DNA of 64,000 nt from assembly GCF_900115845.1 (NCBI RefSeq), contig NZ_FOXX01000012.1:1-64000 (forward strand). Direction: 5' to 3'. The stretch comes from Priestia endophytica DSM 13796 (GTDB lineage: Bacteria > Bacillota > Bacilli > Bacillales > Bacillaceae_H). The translations under genes and the position numbers were made by a program. The notes under the pieces were generated by a model that did not search any database, was not told the origin of the DNA, and saw only the letters and a list, made by a program, of their open reading frames with translations. This document shows, piece after piece, positions 42,109 to 50,998 of this stretch. The number at the start of each line of letters is the position of its first letter. The stretch's first letter is position 1.

Positions 42109-43320
42109 TTATGCGGCGTGAGTTTTTTCTTTTTTCAAAACATCTCCTTGACCAGGTGCCTTTATAAACAGCGCAATGACTACTGAGATTATACTCAACA
42201 CTGCAATAAACGTGAAGGTAGAAACAAAGCTACCAAGCGCTGCGGCAATAAATGATCCGGACAATGCACCAATCCCAAACCCTTGATAAATGATCCCATA
42301 GTTTTTACTTTGGTTTTTTAAGCCAAAGAAATCGGCAACAATTGCGGGGAAGATGGTTATATTTCCACCAAAACAGAAAGCAATTCCTGCAACACACGCA
42401 AAGAACAATCCATAATTTAGTTCTAGAAAACTTAAAGCAGATACAGCTACTGCAGTCACCAACAAAGCGCCTGCTACTACTTTTAAACGGCCAACTTTAT
42501 CTGATAATGCTCCAAGGATAATACGGCCAATTGTATTGAAGATCGCTACCAATGCTACAGCATTGGCTGCTGTTGCCACATCCAAACCAGCTAAACTTAC
42601 ACCGATATCTTTTACAACTCCGATTAGATATAAACCACTCATACATGCAGTGAAAAACATAATAAACAATAAGTAAGCTTCTTTTGTTTTAAGCATTTCT
42701 TTAACTGTGTAGTCTTTAGCCTGTACCCCATTAACAGACTGGGACTGGCTTGTTACCTGTGCCTCGCGAACTAAGAATGAACCGCCTATAACCATAATCA
42801 TCACGATTATGCCCCAGTATAAAAATGTATAAGATACGCCAACGTTTTGAATTAGTGACCCATTAATGTATTTAAATAGCAAACTGCCTGTGCCATAAGC
42901 ACCAACAGAAATTCCAGAAATAAGCCCTTTTCTCTCCGGAAACCACTTAATAAGGTTTGACAATGATGTGATATAAGCAGTACCATCGGCAAATCCTACT
43001 ACAACACCTGCCAAGATGTAAAGCATCCATAATGATGAGACTTGTGAGCTAATGATTAAACCTGCACCCAAGACAATGCCTGCAGTTGCTATTAAGCGGC
43101 GAATCCCCCAGCGATCCTGGAGTTTGCCGGCAAACAGGGTTGAAAAAGCTAAAGCAAAGCTTGTAATTGAAAAAGTAATGGCTACCGAGTTCAATTGCCA
43201 GCCAAAGCGATCAACCAATGGTTGGTTAAATAAGCTCCATGTATAAATAGTTCCCAATCCCATTTGAACAATAATGGTTCCCAGAACAATCAGCCAGCGA
43301 TTACTTGTTTGTGGTTTCAT
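42109..43320 (-). CDS. yhjX: YhjX-type MFS transporter (OFA family)
   Basis: 403-residue carrier with twelve membrane spans, of the oxalate/formate-antiporter branch of MFS. The start (LGTIIVQMGLGTIYTWSLFN), WFPERKGLISGISVGAYG, and FTACMSGLYLIGVVKDI closely resemble E. coli YhjX, the pyruvate-inducible target of YpdAB. It lies next to a ypdA-ypdB pair, which supports the same function. Pyruvate or a related small carboxylate as substrate is inference. Its promoter region carries a LytTR-type direct repeat and a cre-like site. Confidence 0.88.
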   Translation of the reverse strand: MKPQTSNRWLIVLGTIIVQMGLGTIYTWSLFNQPLVDRFGWQLNSVAITFSITSFALAFSTLFAGKLQDRWGIRRLIATAGIVLGAGLIISSQVSSLWMLYILAGVVVGFADGTAYITSLSNLIKWFPERKGLISGISVGAYGTGSLLFKYINGSLIQNVGVSYTFLYWGIIVMIMVIGGSFLVREAQVTSQSQSVNGVQAKDYTVKEMLKTKEAYLLFIMFFTACMSGLYLIGVVKDIGVSLAGLDVATAANAVALVAIFNTIGRIILGALSDKVGRLKVVAGALLVTAVAVSALSFLELNYGLFFACVAGIAFCFGGNITIFPAIVADFFGLKNQSKNYGIIYQGFGIGALSGSFIAAALGSFVSTFTFIAVLSIISVVIALFIKAPGQGDVLKKEKTHAA

Positions 43321-43365
43321 GTTGATCTTCCCTTCAACTTACGAAACCAATGCTGGTTTCTTAGT

Positions 43366-43453
43366 AGAATGCGTTTACAAGAAGATCATACCACTAAAAA
43401 AAATTATGAAACCGTATTCAGAACCAAATGCTTAAAGAATGGAATGAATTGCA
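43366..43453 (-). promoter_or_regulatory. Promoter region of the YhjX-type gene: direct repeat and cre
   Basis: On the minus strand, TGCAATTCAT (43444-43453) and AGCATTTGGT (43423-43432) are separated by exactly 11 bases, the layout of the E. coli YpdB site GGCATTTCAT-N11-GGCATTTCAT (8/10 and 7/10 matches). TATGAT at 43385-43390 is a likely -10; the -35 position is poor, as expected for an activated promoter. TTGTAAACGCATTCT at 43366-43380 fits the cre consensus WTGNAANCGNWWNCW and sits at the likely transcription start, so CcpA repression is plausible. Confidence 0.6.
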
Positions 43454-43454
43454 G

Positions 43455-44219
43455 TTAAAATCGCATAATTTGTCGAAACTCTTTTACTTTGCTCCGGCTT
43501 ACAGGAATCTCAGCATTAAAGTCCTTAAGGTGAATCATATAGGTTTGGTTAAACCAAGGGACGATTTCACGGATTTTGGATAAATTCACTGTATAAGAGC
43601 GATGACAGCGAAAAAAAAGGTTCTGAGGAAGAGTAGAATGGAACTCTGTTATACTCATTGGCATCGTATATTCTTCATGAAATGTATAGACCAGTGTTAC
43701 CTTTTCGCTCGCCAGCGCGTAATAAATATCATTCACGTCTGTAACGATTATTTTATCGTTTTTTCGCAAGTTTACTCGGCCATCCGTTCCTAAGACTTTA
43801 ACTGAATCATTTTTTTGGAAAGATAACTCCTCTTCTTTATCTGTTTGATTTAGCTCACGTAAAAAAGCAGATTCGAGCTTATGCAACATAGCAGCAATTC
43901 GCTTCTCATCATATGGCTTAAGGATATAATCAAAGGCTTCAAATTCAAATGCCTGGGCTGCATGCTCTTTGTATGCTGTTGTAAAAATAATATAGGGTTT
44001 TTTTGCAAACTTACTTATATTGCTTGCCAGCAGCATCCCATCGAGGGATGGAATGTTGATATCAAGAAAAATAGCATCTGTGTCATTTTCTTGTAAAAAT
44101 TTTAGGACATCTAATCCATCTTCAAAGCAATTAGTCACTTGTATGCTGCTATGTGTTTCAATAAGATATTTTAATTCTTCTCTTGCAGGAAATTCGTCCT
44201 CAACAATGATCGCTTTCAT
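43455..44219 (-). CDS. ypdB: LytTR-type response regulator, YpdB-like
   Basis: 254 residues. The receiver domain has acidic pocket EDE at 7-9 and phospho-acceptor Asp53 ([11 protein letters not shown]). It is followed by a LytTR DNA-binding domain with [18 protein letters not shown] and [12 protein letters not shown]. Its start overlaps the kinase stop by four bases (ATGA), so the pair is translationally coupled. It probably activates the adjacent transporter gene, whose promoter begins just after this stop codon. Confidence 0.92.
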   Translation of the reverse strand: MKAIIVEDEFPAREELKYLIETHSSIQVTNCFEDGLDVLKFLQENDTDAIFLDINIPSLDGMLLASNISKFAKKPYIIFTTAYKEHAAQAFEFEAFDYILKPYDEKRIAAMLHKLESAFLRELNQTDKEEELSFQKNDSVKVLGTDGRVNLRKNDKIIVTDVNDIYYALASEKVTLVYTFHEEYTMPMSITEFHSTLPQNLFFRCHRSYTVNLSKIREIVPWFNQTYMIHLKDFNAEIPVSRSKVKEFRQIMRF

Positions 44220-45874
44220 TTTTTCTCCTTTACAATATCAAAATAAACTTCAGTACCCGGAGATAATCTTTTGATGATTAGTCCTTTGCCATAAATCAAT
44301 TTAACACGTTGATGTACATTATATAATCCGATTTTATTTGCAGGAACATCATCTCGGTACAAATTCTCTATCACCTCATCTGCTATCCCAGTTCCCGTAT
44401 CCTTTACGCTAATCCGGACTTTATCACCCAGATCATTAACAGCAATTTTCACAGTACCAGGACCCTTTGGTAGTATGCCATGAATAATTGCATTTTCGAC
44501 CAGTGGCTGAATAAGCAGACTTGGAAGTTTTATGTTTACTTTTTCAATATTATATTCCACCTGAAGTTTAGAACCAAAACGAGCCTGTTCAATTTCAACA
44601 TAATCGTGAACCTGTTTTAATGCGTCGTGAATATCAATAAATTCATCGCTTAACTCCAGATTGTATCGCATATAGCTTGATAAAGTAACAATCAATTCGC
44701 GGGCTTTTTCTGGATTGTGCCGGGTTGTTGACGCAATAGCATTCAGGGCATTGAAGAGAAAATGCGGGTTGATTTTTGTTTGCAGTGCCTTTAGTTCTGC
44801 TTTGTTGGCTGCCTCCTTAATCTGTTCAACTCGGGATATCTCCATAAGATTGGAAATAATTTGTGACAAACCAATTGCCATCGTTTGCAAAGAATAGGTC
44901 ATTTTGGAAGCTTTGCGATAATAAATTTTGAGAGATCCCGTGACTTCTCCCCGCTCTTCAAACGGCATGATGAGTAGGGACTGAATTTCAGGAGTTTGTT
45001 GATCAGCCACATGGTTTCTAATCGTGATTTCCCCGCTACGGATTGCTGCTTTCGTTAGATCACTGATGATTTCTTGTCCAATCTTATACCGTTCTTCACC
45101 AAAGCCGACATAAGCAAGGACAGTTTCTGTATCGGTTATAGCCACTGCATCAGCGTGGATTTGGTCTTTAATAATTGCGCAAATTTTGTTCAAAGATTCT
45201 GTATTGATCGAACGAAAATAAGGCAATGTTTTATTGGCAATGTCCAAGGCTAACTTTGCTTGTTTAGCAGCAATCATTTCCTTTTCATCTTCCACACTCA
45301 TGACCAATAAAACAATCAAGCCGATACTGACTTCACCTGCAATCATTGGAAAACCAATTTTTGATACAATATCTAGGCCAAGTTTAAAGGGTTCTGCCAT
45401 AGCAAGTATCAATAGCATAGTAAGGACTTCGCAGCCCATACCTGCGATAATCCCATAAATCCAACGCTGTGTTTTTTTTATTTTAAGGTTAATAAACCCG
45501 GATGCTATCCCAGCAATAATACTTGTAATCAGGCATGGAACGGATGTTACGCCACCGATATCAATTAAAAAACGATGCACACCTGAAACAATTCCGGTAA
45601 TGATCCCTACCCATGGCCCAAATAATATGCCCCCGGACATGATAGCGATAATTCTTACATTAACTAAAGAACCTTCTACTTTAATTCCAGAATAGGTTCC
45701 AAAAATCGCAAATAAACAAAAGATAAGAGTGATGATAATCTTCTCCGAAAGTGAGTGTTGTTCTTTATGGAGAGATTCTTTAAACTTGGGAACTCTTGTT
45801 AAAAAAAACAAGCAAATTAATAATAGTGCCGCTCGTTCAAAAACTTGGATTAGCATTTCTAATGATGAATTCAT
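44216..45874 (-). CDS. ypdA: LytS-type sensor histidine kinase, YpdA-like
   Basis: 552 residues. The N-terminal 5TMR-LYT membrane domain ([24 protein letters not shown]) spans roughly 1-200, followed by a GAF-like domain ([19 protein letters not shown]) and a His_kinase/HATPase module with phospho-acceptor motif [13 protein letters not shown] and ATPase boxes [15 protein letters not shown] and DTGTGIADE. The sequence closely follows E. coli YpdA, a high-affinity pyruvate sensor. AAAGGAAC lies before the ATG. A perfect 22-bp palindrome lies 38 bases upstream. Confidence 0.92.
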   Translation of the reverse strand: MNSSLEMLIQVFERAALLLICLFFLTRVPKFKESLHKEQHSLSEKIIITLIFCLFAIFGTYSGIKVEGSLVNVRIIAIMSGGILFGPWVGIITGIVSGVHRFLIDIGGVTSVPCLITSIIAGIASGFINLKIKKTQRWIYGIIAGMGCEVLTMLLILAMAEPFKLGLDIVSKIGFPMIAGEVSIGLIVLLVMSVEDEKEMIAAKQAKLALDIANKTLPYFRSINTESLNKICAIIKDQIHADAVAITDTETVLAYVGFGEERYKIGQEIISDLTKAAIRSGEITIRNHVADQQTPEIQSLLIMPFEERGEVTGSLKIYYRKASKMTYSLQTMAIGLSQIISNLMEISRVEQIKEAANKAELKALQTKINPHFLFNALNAIASTTRHNPEKARELIVTLSSYMRYNLELSDEFIDIHDALKQVHDYVEIEQARFGSKLQVEYNIEKVNIKLPSLLIQPLVENAIIHGILPKGPGTVKIAVNDLGDKVRISVKDTGTGIADEVIENLYRDDVPANKIGLYNVHQRVKLIYGKGLIIKRLSPGTEVYFDIVKEKK

Positions 45875-45911
45875 CTTAAGTTCCTTTCCAAAGGGGTATA
45901 TATCGCATAGT

Positions 45912-45933
45912 TTTAGTATAGTACTATACTAAA
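45912..45933. promoter_or_regulatory. 22-bp perfect palindrome upstream of ypdA
   Basis: The left half TTTAGTATAGT is followed at once by its reverse complement, with no spacer. It lies 38 bases before the kinase start, within or next to its promoter. This looks like an operator for a dimeric repressor; none is encoded nearby. Confidence 0.65.
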
Positions 45934-46163
45934 CAAGAAAGCATAGGTTTTTATTTAAAATAAAGTGGAAGGGGATATGACTGCAACGAAAAAAATGTAT
46001 GTATTAAACTTAAGTTTCCAATAAAGTGATTGGATGGGATACTGTATTAAGTATGTCGATGCTTTAATTTGATTTTCTAAAGGAAGAAGGAAGAATTAAT
46101 TCCCTATTCATTGTTATATCAAATAAAGAATTGAATTGAAACCTCATTAAGGTGCGTTACAGT

Positions 46164-46177
46164 GAACCGTACCATAA
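46164..46177 (+). repeat. Direct repeat, right copy (att-like)
   Basis: GAACCGTACCATAA is identical to the last codons of rlmH at 41971-41984 and is followed by ATAGGTGTGGTTTTT, similar to the sequence after rlmH. No coding remnant of rlmH precedes it. Just inside, GAAACCTCAT (46138-46147) is nearly the inverse of ATGAGGGTTTT (41989-41999) inside the left copy. Confidence 0.75.
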
Positions 46178-46399
46178 ATAGGTGTGGTTTTTACTATTTT
46201 ATAAAAGCATCAAGTAACCAAATTCAGAAAGCAGCTGTTTTTGGGCTTTAATACCTTAAGTTCCCGTTACTGTTGCTCCTTTAAAAATATTTTGGCTTGT
46301 AAAATGAAAATGATAGGGGATGACGGACTATATCTTTTGTATTGAATTTTTCTATCATAAGCTGTTTTGAATATAATAAATAACTAAAAATAAAGAATA

Positions 46400-46452
46400 A
46401 TGAAAAAAAGAAAGTCACTATCCTGCCTAGTTAGATAGAATAGTGACTTTCT
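46400..46452 (-). terminator. Distal ahpCF terminator
   Basis: AGAAAGTCACTAT (46409-46421) pairs with ATAGTGACTTTCT (46440-46452), and on the minus strand the stem runs into T residues. It is about 140 bases past the ahpF stop. Confidence 0.75.
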
Positions 46453-46497
46453 GAAAGAAAAAATGTTAAAATTGTTTATGGTAAGTTGATGTATCTC

Positions 46498-46568
46498 AGT
46501 CTAACAGGTTTTTTACGGCATTTATAAATGTTGGAGGCATTTATAAATATCAAAAGAACCGTTAGACT
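46498..46568. repeat. 71-bp inverted-repeat element after ahpF
   Basis: Imperfect 17-base terminal inverted repeats (AGTCTAACAGGTTTTTT against AGTCTAACGGTTCTTTT) enclose two direct copies of GGCATTTATAAAT (46517-46529 and 46536-46548). It could be a very short mobile-element relic or a structured 3' end. Confidence 0.45.
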
Positions 46569-46593
46569 AGGATCTCACTAGTTAAGTTCTAAA

Positions 46594-48123
46594 TTAATTT
46601 CGAATGAGATAATCAAATGCACCCAAGGCTGCCGTTGAACCTGACCCCATGGAAATAATGATTTGGTTATAGGCGCTATCTGTACAATCTCCTGCTGCAA
46701 ACACTCCAGGAATTGTAGTAGCTCCACGCTTATCAACAACGATTTCCCCGATGCGATTACGCTCAATTGTACCCTCTAACCATTCAGTATTTGGCACAAG
46801 CCCGATTTGGACAAACACACCTTGTAATTCAACATGATGTTCTTCATTTGTCTCACGATCAGTGTACGTAATACCAGTTACATTGTCAGTACCCGTAATT
46901 TCTTGAGTAGCAGCGTTTGTTACGACTGTTACGTTTGGCAGGCTGTTAAGACGCTCTTGAAGAACTTGGTCTGCTTTTAACTCTGATGCAAATTCAAGAA
47001 CTGTAACATGTTTCACAATTCCTGCGAGATCAATTGCTGCTTCAACACCAGAGTTACCGCCACCGATAACCGCTACGTCTTTTCCTGCAAACAATGGACC
47101 ATCACAATGAGGGCAGTACGCAACTCCTTTGTTTTTAAGTTCTTGTTCGCCAGGAACGTTAACATTTCGCCAACGAGCACCTGTTGAAATAATGACAGAT
47201 TTACTCTTAAGAACAGCACCGTTTTCAAGTTCAATTTCAAAAAGATCTTTCTTTTCTAAACGTTTAGCACGCTGTAGATCTATCACGTCAATATTATACT
47301 CTTTTACATGTTCTTCAAGAGCCTGTGCAAGTTTAGGTCCTTCAGTAGCTTTTACACTGATAAAGTTCTCAATACTTAGTGTGTCAAGGATCTGTCCACC
47401 AAAGCGTTCAGCAACGATTCCTGTACGGATACCTTTACGTGCTGCATAGATGGCTGCACTTGCTCCAGCTGGTCCACCACCAACGACAAGGACATCATAT
47501 GGATCTTTGTCTGCTAAATCCTCTGCACTTAAACCTTCACCTAATTTAGCAATAATTTCTTGAAGTGAAATACGCCCTCCGTTCCAGAATTCCCCATTTA
47601 GGAAGACGGCTGGTACGGCCATAACATTTTTACTTTCCACTTCTTCTTTAAATGCAGCTCCATCAATCATTGTGTGCGTAATGTTAGGGTTAAGCACACT
47701 CATAATGTTTAGTGCTTGCACAACGTCAGGGCAGTTATGGCAAGTTAGGCTGACATAAGTTTCAAAGTGATATTCACCATCAATCTTTTTAATTTGATCA
47801 ATTACACTTTGATCAATTTTTGGAGCTCGTCCACTAACTTGTAGTAGAGCCAATACTAAAGAAGTGAATTCGTGTCCTAAAGGTACACCAGCAAAAGTGA
47901 TGCCAGTCTCTTCGCCAACACGGTTGATACTAAAGCTTGGTGTTCTATTTAATTCTACTTTTTCGACAGTGATTTTAGATGACATGGAAGCTAGCTCATC
48001 AACAAGAGCTAGCATTTCCTTTGATACGTCATCTGAACCTACACTGACCTTAAGCAGAATATTCTCTTCTAATAGTTGAAGATACTGATTTAATTGTGAT
48101 TTAATTTCTGCATCAAGTGCCAT
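46594..48123 (-). CDS. ahpF: Alkyl hydroperoxide reductase subunit F
   Basis: Flavoprotein that passes electrons from NADH to AhpC. The 509 residues have an N-terminal double thioredoxin fold with redox CHNC ([12 protein letters not shown]) and an FAD motif [19 protein letters not shown]. The redox centre [10 protein letters not shown], an NADH motif [17 protein letters not shown], and the C-terminal FAD segment [16 protein letters not shown] complete it. It lies 15 bases after ahpC. Confidence 0.97.
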   Translation of the reverse strand: MALDAEIKSQLNQYLQLLEENILLKVSVGSDDVSKEMLALVDELASMSSKITVEKVELNRTPSFSINRVGEETGITFAGVPLGHEFTSLVLALLQVSGRAPKIDQSVIDQIKKIDGEYHFETYVSLTCHNCPDVVQALNIMSVLNPNITHTMIDGAAFKEEVESKNVMAVPAVFLNGEFWNGGRISLQEIIAKLGEGLSAEDLADKDPYDVLVVGGGPAGASAAIYAARKGIRTGIVAERFGGQILDTLSIENFISVKATEGPKLAQALEEHVKEYNIDVIDLQRAKRLEKKDLFEIELENGAVLKSKSVIISTGARWRNVNVPGEQELKNKGVAYCPHCDGPLFAGKDVAVIGGGNSGVEAAIDLAGIVKHVTVLEFASELKADQVLQERLNSLPNVTVVTNAATQEITGTDNVTGITYTDRETNEEHHVELQGVFVQIGLVPNTEWLEGTIERNRIGEIVVDKRGATTIPGVFAAGDCTDSAYNQIIISMGSGSTAALGAFDYLIRN

Positions 48124-48138
48124 TTATAATCGCTCTCC

Positions 48139-48702
48139 TTAAATTTTGCCTACAAGGTCAAGGCTTGGCTTAAGTGTTTCTCCGCCTTCTTGCCATTTAG
48201 CAGGACAAACTTCACCTGGGTTGTTGCGAACATATTGTGCTGCTTTAATTTTATTGATAAGCGTGCTTGCATCACGACCAATGCCATCTGCGTTGATCTC
48301 AACAGCTTGGATAACACCGTCAGGATCAAGGATGAAAGTACCACGGTCAGCTTGACCTAGTTCTTCAATAAATACGTCAAATTGGCGAGAAAGGATATGT
48401 GCAGGATCACCAATCATAGTATAAGTAATTTTACCAATTGCTTCTGATGAATCGTGCCATGCTTTATGTGTAAAATGAGAATCTCTTGAAACAGAGAATA
48501 CTTCAACTCCTAATTCTTGAAGGGCAGGGTATTGTTCTTGAAGATCTTCAAGCTCAGTTGGGCAAACGAAAGTGAAATCTGCTGGGTAAAAACAAACAAC
48601 ACTCCACTGACCTTTTAGATTTTCTTCTGTAACTTCGATAAATTCACCGTTTTTATAAGCTTGTGCTGTAAATGGTTGTACTTCTTTTCCGATTAGAGAC
48701 AT
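48139..48702 (-). CDS. ahpC: Alkyl hydroperoxide reductase subunit C (peroxiredoxin)
   Basis: Typical 2-Cys peroxiredoxin that reduces hydrogen peroxide and organic peroxides. The 187 residues carry peroxidatic Cys47 in FTFVCPTEL and the resolving cysteine in GEVCPAKW near residue 166. TAGGAGGAATT precedes the ATG. It is the first gene of ahpCF, with PerR-like boxes upstream. Confidence 0.98.
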   Translation of the reverse strand: MSLIGKEVQPFTAQAYKNGEFIEVTEENLKGQWSVVCFYPADFTFVCPTELEDLQEQYPALQELGVEVFSVSRDSHFTHKAWHDSSEAIGKITYTMIGDPAHILSRQFDVFIEELGQADRGTFILDPDGVIQAVEINADGIGRDASTLINKIKAAQYVRNNPGEVCPAKWQEGGETLKPSLDLVGKI

Positions 48703-48735
48703 AATTAAAATTCCTCCTAGATTTACTATTTAATT

Positions 48736-48803
48736 ATTATAGAGAGTTTGTTCAGTGACTTTGTAAACCTCATATAATAATTATTAATTTATACTAATTA
48801 TTA
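48736..48803 (-). promoter_or_regulatory. ahpC promoter with tandem PerR-like boxes
   Basis: Two 15-mers, 48772-48786 (ATATAATAATTATTA) and 48789-48803 (TTATACTAATTATTA), each match the PerR box TTATAATNATTATAA at 13 of 15 positions. A minus-strand TATAAT is at 48736-48741, with TTTACA at 48762-48767 as a loosely spaced -35. PerR control of ahpCF is established in Bacillus. The region is AT-rich, which lowers specificity. Confidence 0.6.
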
Positions 48804-49190
48804 TATAGAATTGAATACTATTGTCAATTAAAATGCTGTGATTATTTTAAATAAATATTTTGTACGATTTGGAGATTGATATATTCGTATTCTACTAGTC
48901 ATTCTTTATAACATAAAATAAATAGAGAACATATGAGGAGAAACGGGAGTTATATGCTTTATAAGAAGTAGAAATCTATAAACTGCTGATTAAATAGGTA
49001 TGTTGAGTCATACTATAAAGTAACATTTGTTTTTTATTGAATGATTTCTATCTTCTTATTTCGGGGAGATTAAATAAATGAGATTCAGCCTTGTTATTGA
49101 CAAAACATATAACTAACATTAGAATAAAAAACTATTCGACAGTAATTATACCTATCCAAAAATTTAATAAATAGAAAGCTATGATTGCTA
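48804..49190. other. AT-rich spacer without recognised content
   Basis: I see no gene, RNA or clear repeat here. A promoter for the riboswitch transcript must lie towards its right end. Confidence 0.4.
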
Positions 49191-49383
49191 TGGGTCACAC
49201 TATAGCAGGAGCAGCTTCTGGAGAGACCGCAGAAATTTTGCGGCGCCGAAGGGTTCACAATCTCAGGCAAAAGGACAGAAGAGTACCGGATATTTATTTG
49301 TTATGCTGATAATAGTTAGCATAATAGATATTATTTGTTATTCTTATGATCAAGAGATTGGAGGCCATCCAATCTCTTTTTTT
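49191..49383 (+). promoter_or_regulatory. Glycine riboswitch with terminator
   Basis: The aptamer core is plain: GGAGAGACCGC (49220-49230), GCCGAAGGG (49245-49253) and CTCAGGCAAAAGGACAG (49262-49278), closed by a P1 of CTTCT (49215-49219) with AGAAG. It is a single aptamer. A downstream stem TTATGCT/AGCATAA may be the partner helix. A terminator follows, with AGAGATTGGA (49353-49362) pairing with TCCAATCTCT and then T residues. The permease starts 65 bases later. Glycine riboswitches usually switch expression on, suiting glycine export, use or detoxification. Confidence 0.92.
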
Positions 49384-49447
49384 ATTGGGTTAATTTATTA
49401 TTCACAGTTTCACATGGAATTTCATTAATTTTAAGGAGGAGTTAGGT

Positions 49448-50800
49448 TTGGCACAACAAGGATTGAAGAGAGATTTATCGAATCGTCATGTTCAACTCAT
49501 CGCAATTGGAGGCACCATTGGTACTGGACTATTCTTAGGATCTGGTAAAGCCATACAATTGGCAGGACCCTCTATTATCTTTGCCTATTTAATCGTAGGT
49601 ATTGCCCTCTTTTTTGTTATGAGGGCGCTAGGGGAACTGTTATTATCTAAAGCAGGTTATCAATCTTTAACAGATATTGCAGAAGAATATCTTGGACCTT
49701 CGGCATCGTTTGTGACTGGATGGACATATTGGTTTTGTTGGATTATGACAGCAATGGCTGATGTTATTGCTGTTGGTGTATACGTGCAATATTGGTTTGA
49801 TATCCCGCAATGGATACCTGCACTCATCTGCGTAATCATTTTGTTAGGACTCAATCTATTAACTGTGAAACTTTTTGGAGAATTGGAGTTTTGGTTTGCT
49901 TTAATCAAAGTAATTACTATTCTTGTATTAATTAGCGTTGGAATTATTTTGCTAGTGATGGGATTCAAGACAGATACAGGACCAGTTACGATTAAAAATC
50001 TTTGGGAACATGGAGGGGTTTTTCCGAATGGAATTTCAGGTTTCCTACTTTCATTTCAAATGGTTATATTCGCATATGTTGGTGTGGAATTAGTAGGTGT
50101 ATCGGCAGCAGAAACATCTAATCCACAGAAAAATATCCCATCAGCAATTAATAAAATTCCTCTAAGAATTTTATTCTTCTATGTTGGTGCACTTATTGTC
50201 TTATTATGTATTAATCCATGGATGGAACTAAATGCAGCAGAAAGTCCTTTTGTTAAGACGTTTAGTTTGATTGGTATTCCGATTGCCGCAGGAATCATTA
50301 ATTTTGTTGTATTAACTTCAGCCGCTTCGGCTTGTAATAGTGGAATGTTTTCAACGAGCCGGACGTTATATAGTTTAAGTACTAATGGCCAAGGTCCATC
50401 GAATCTTACAAAATTGAATAAAAACCATGTACCAGGTAACGCGTTATTAATATCTACGCTTGTCATCTCGGTGGGAGCTCTTTTAAGCAAACTTATACCG
50501 GAACAAGCTTTTGGAATTGTGACAACTATTAGTGCCATTTGTTTTATGTGGGTTTGGAGTGTTATTCTTATTTGTCATTTAAGATATAAGAAAACACGTC
50601 TACAATTACATTCAAAGTCAACATTCAAAGCGCCATTAACCCCATTTATAAATTATGTTGTCCTAACGTTGTTTGCTATAATTCTTATTATTATGCTGTT
50701 CTCTAAAGAAACACGTCCAGCCTTATTGTTGACACCGGTATGGTTTATTCTATTATTTATTTTATATTGGGCTAGAAGGAAAAGGGAGAAAAATAGCTAA
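49448..50800 (+). CDS. cycA: CycA-type D-alanine/D-serine/glycine permease
   Basis: 450-residue amino acid permease of the APC superfamily with twelve membrane spans. The opening segment GLKRDLSNRHVQLIAIGG, followed by TIGTGLFLGSG, is the amino-acid:proton symporter signature. FWFALIKVITILVLI and TSAASACNSGMFSTSRTLYSL match the CycA/AapA branch. TTG 49448 is the start, with AAGGAGGAG ideally placed. The glycine riboswitch upstream supports glycine as a substrate or signal. Confidence 0.88.
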   Translation: MAQQGLKRDLSNRHVQLIAIGGTIGTGLFLGSGKAIQLAGPSIIFAYLIVGIALFFVMRALGELLLSKAGYQSLTDIAEEYLGPSASFVTGWTYWFCWIMTAMADVIAVGVYVQYWFDIPQWIPALICVIILLGLNLLTVKLFGELEFWFALIKVITILVLISVGIILLVMGFKTDTGPVTIKNLWEHGGVFPNGISGFLLSFQMVIFAYVGVELVGVSAAETSNPQKNIPSAINKIPLRILFFYVGALIVLLCINPWMELNAAESPFVKTFSLIGIPIAAGIINFVVLTSAASACNSGMFSTSRTLYSLSTNGQGPSNLTKLNKNHVPGNALLISTLVISVGALLSKLIPEQAFGIVTTISAICFMWVWSVILICHLRYKKTRLQLHSKSTFKAPLTPFINYVVLTLFAIILIIMLFSKETRPALLLTPVWFILLFILYWARRKREKNS

Positions 50801-50908
50801 ATATGAGTATAGAATTAACAATGGTAACTGTTAGACCGTCGTTGTAATAAGTATTAACAAACCTCTCGTACATCTGTTAGGACAAACTGCATCAAAAATG
50901 GATAGGGA

Positions 50909-50953
50909 TTTATAAATACATCTTTCTTCTTAGAAGAAAGATGTATTTATAAA
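50909..50953. terminator. Long perfect inverted repeat, likely terminator
   Basis: Two 22-base arms (50909-50930 and 50932-50953) are exact reverse complements around one base. The arms are AT-rich (TTTATAAATACATC at the outer end). It lies 108 bases after cycA and could terminate both strands. Confidence 0.65.
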
Positions 50954-50998
50954 ATATAATTTTTCATCTGTCAATTTTAAAAGGATGAAATGAGAACG

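Larger units (their letters stand above)
45934..46593. other. Gene-free spacer between ypdA and ahpF
   Basis: 660 bases without a credible gene on either strand. It contains the right copy of the rlmH end repeat (46164), a minus-strand terminator (46409-46452) and a 71-bp inverted-repeat element (46498-46568). The rest is AT-rich with no recognised signal. Confidence 0.6.

Noticed and set aside
42038-46593. Search for an integrase, ccr recombinase or insertion sequence inside the SCC-like segment
   Set aside because: No reading frame with serine- or tyrosine-recombinase or transposase features was found, so no mobile-element gene is annotated.
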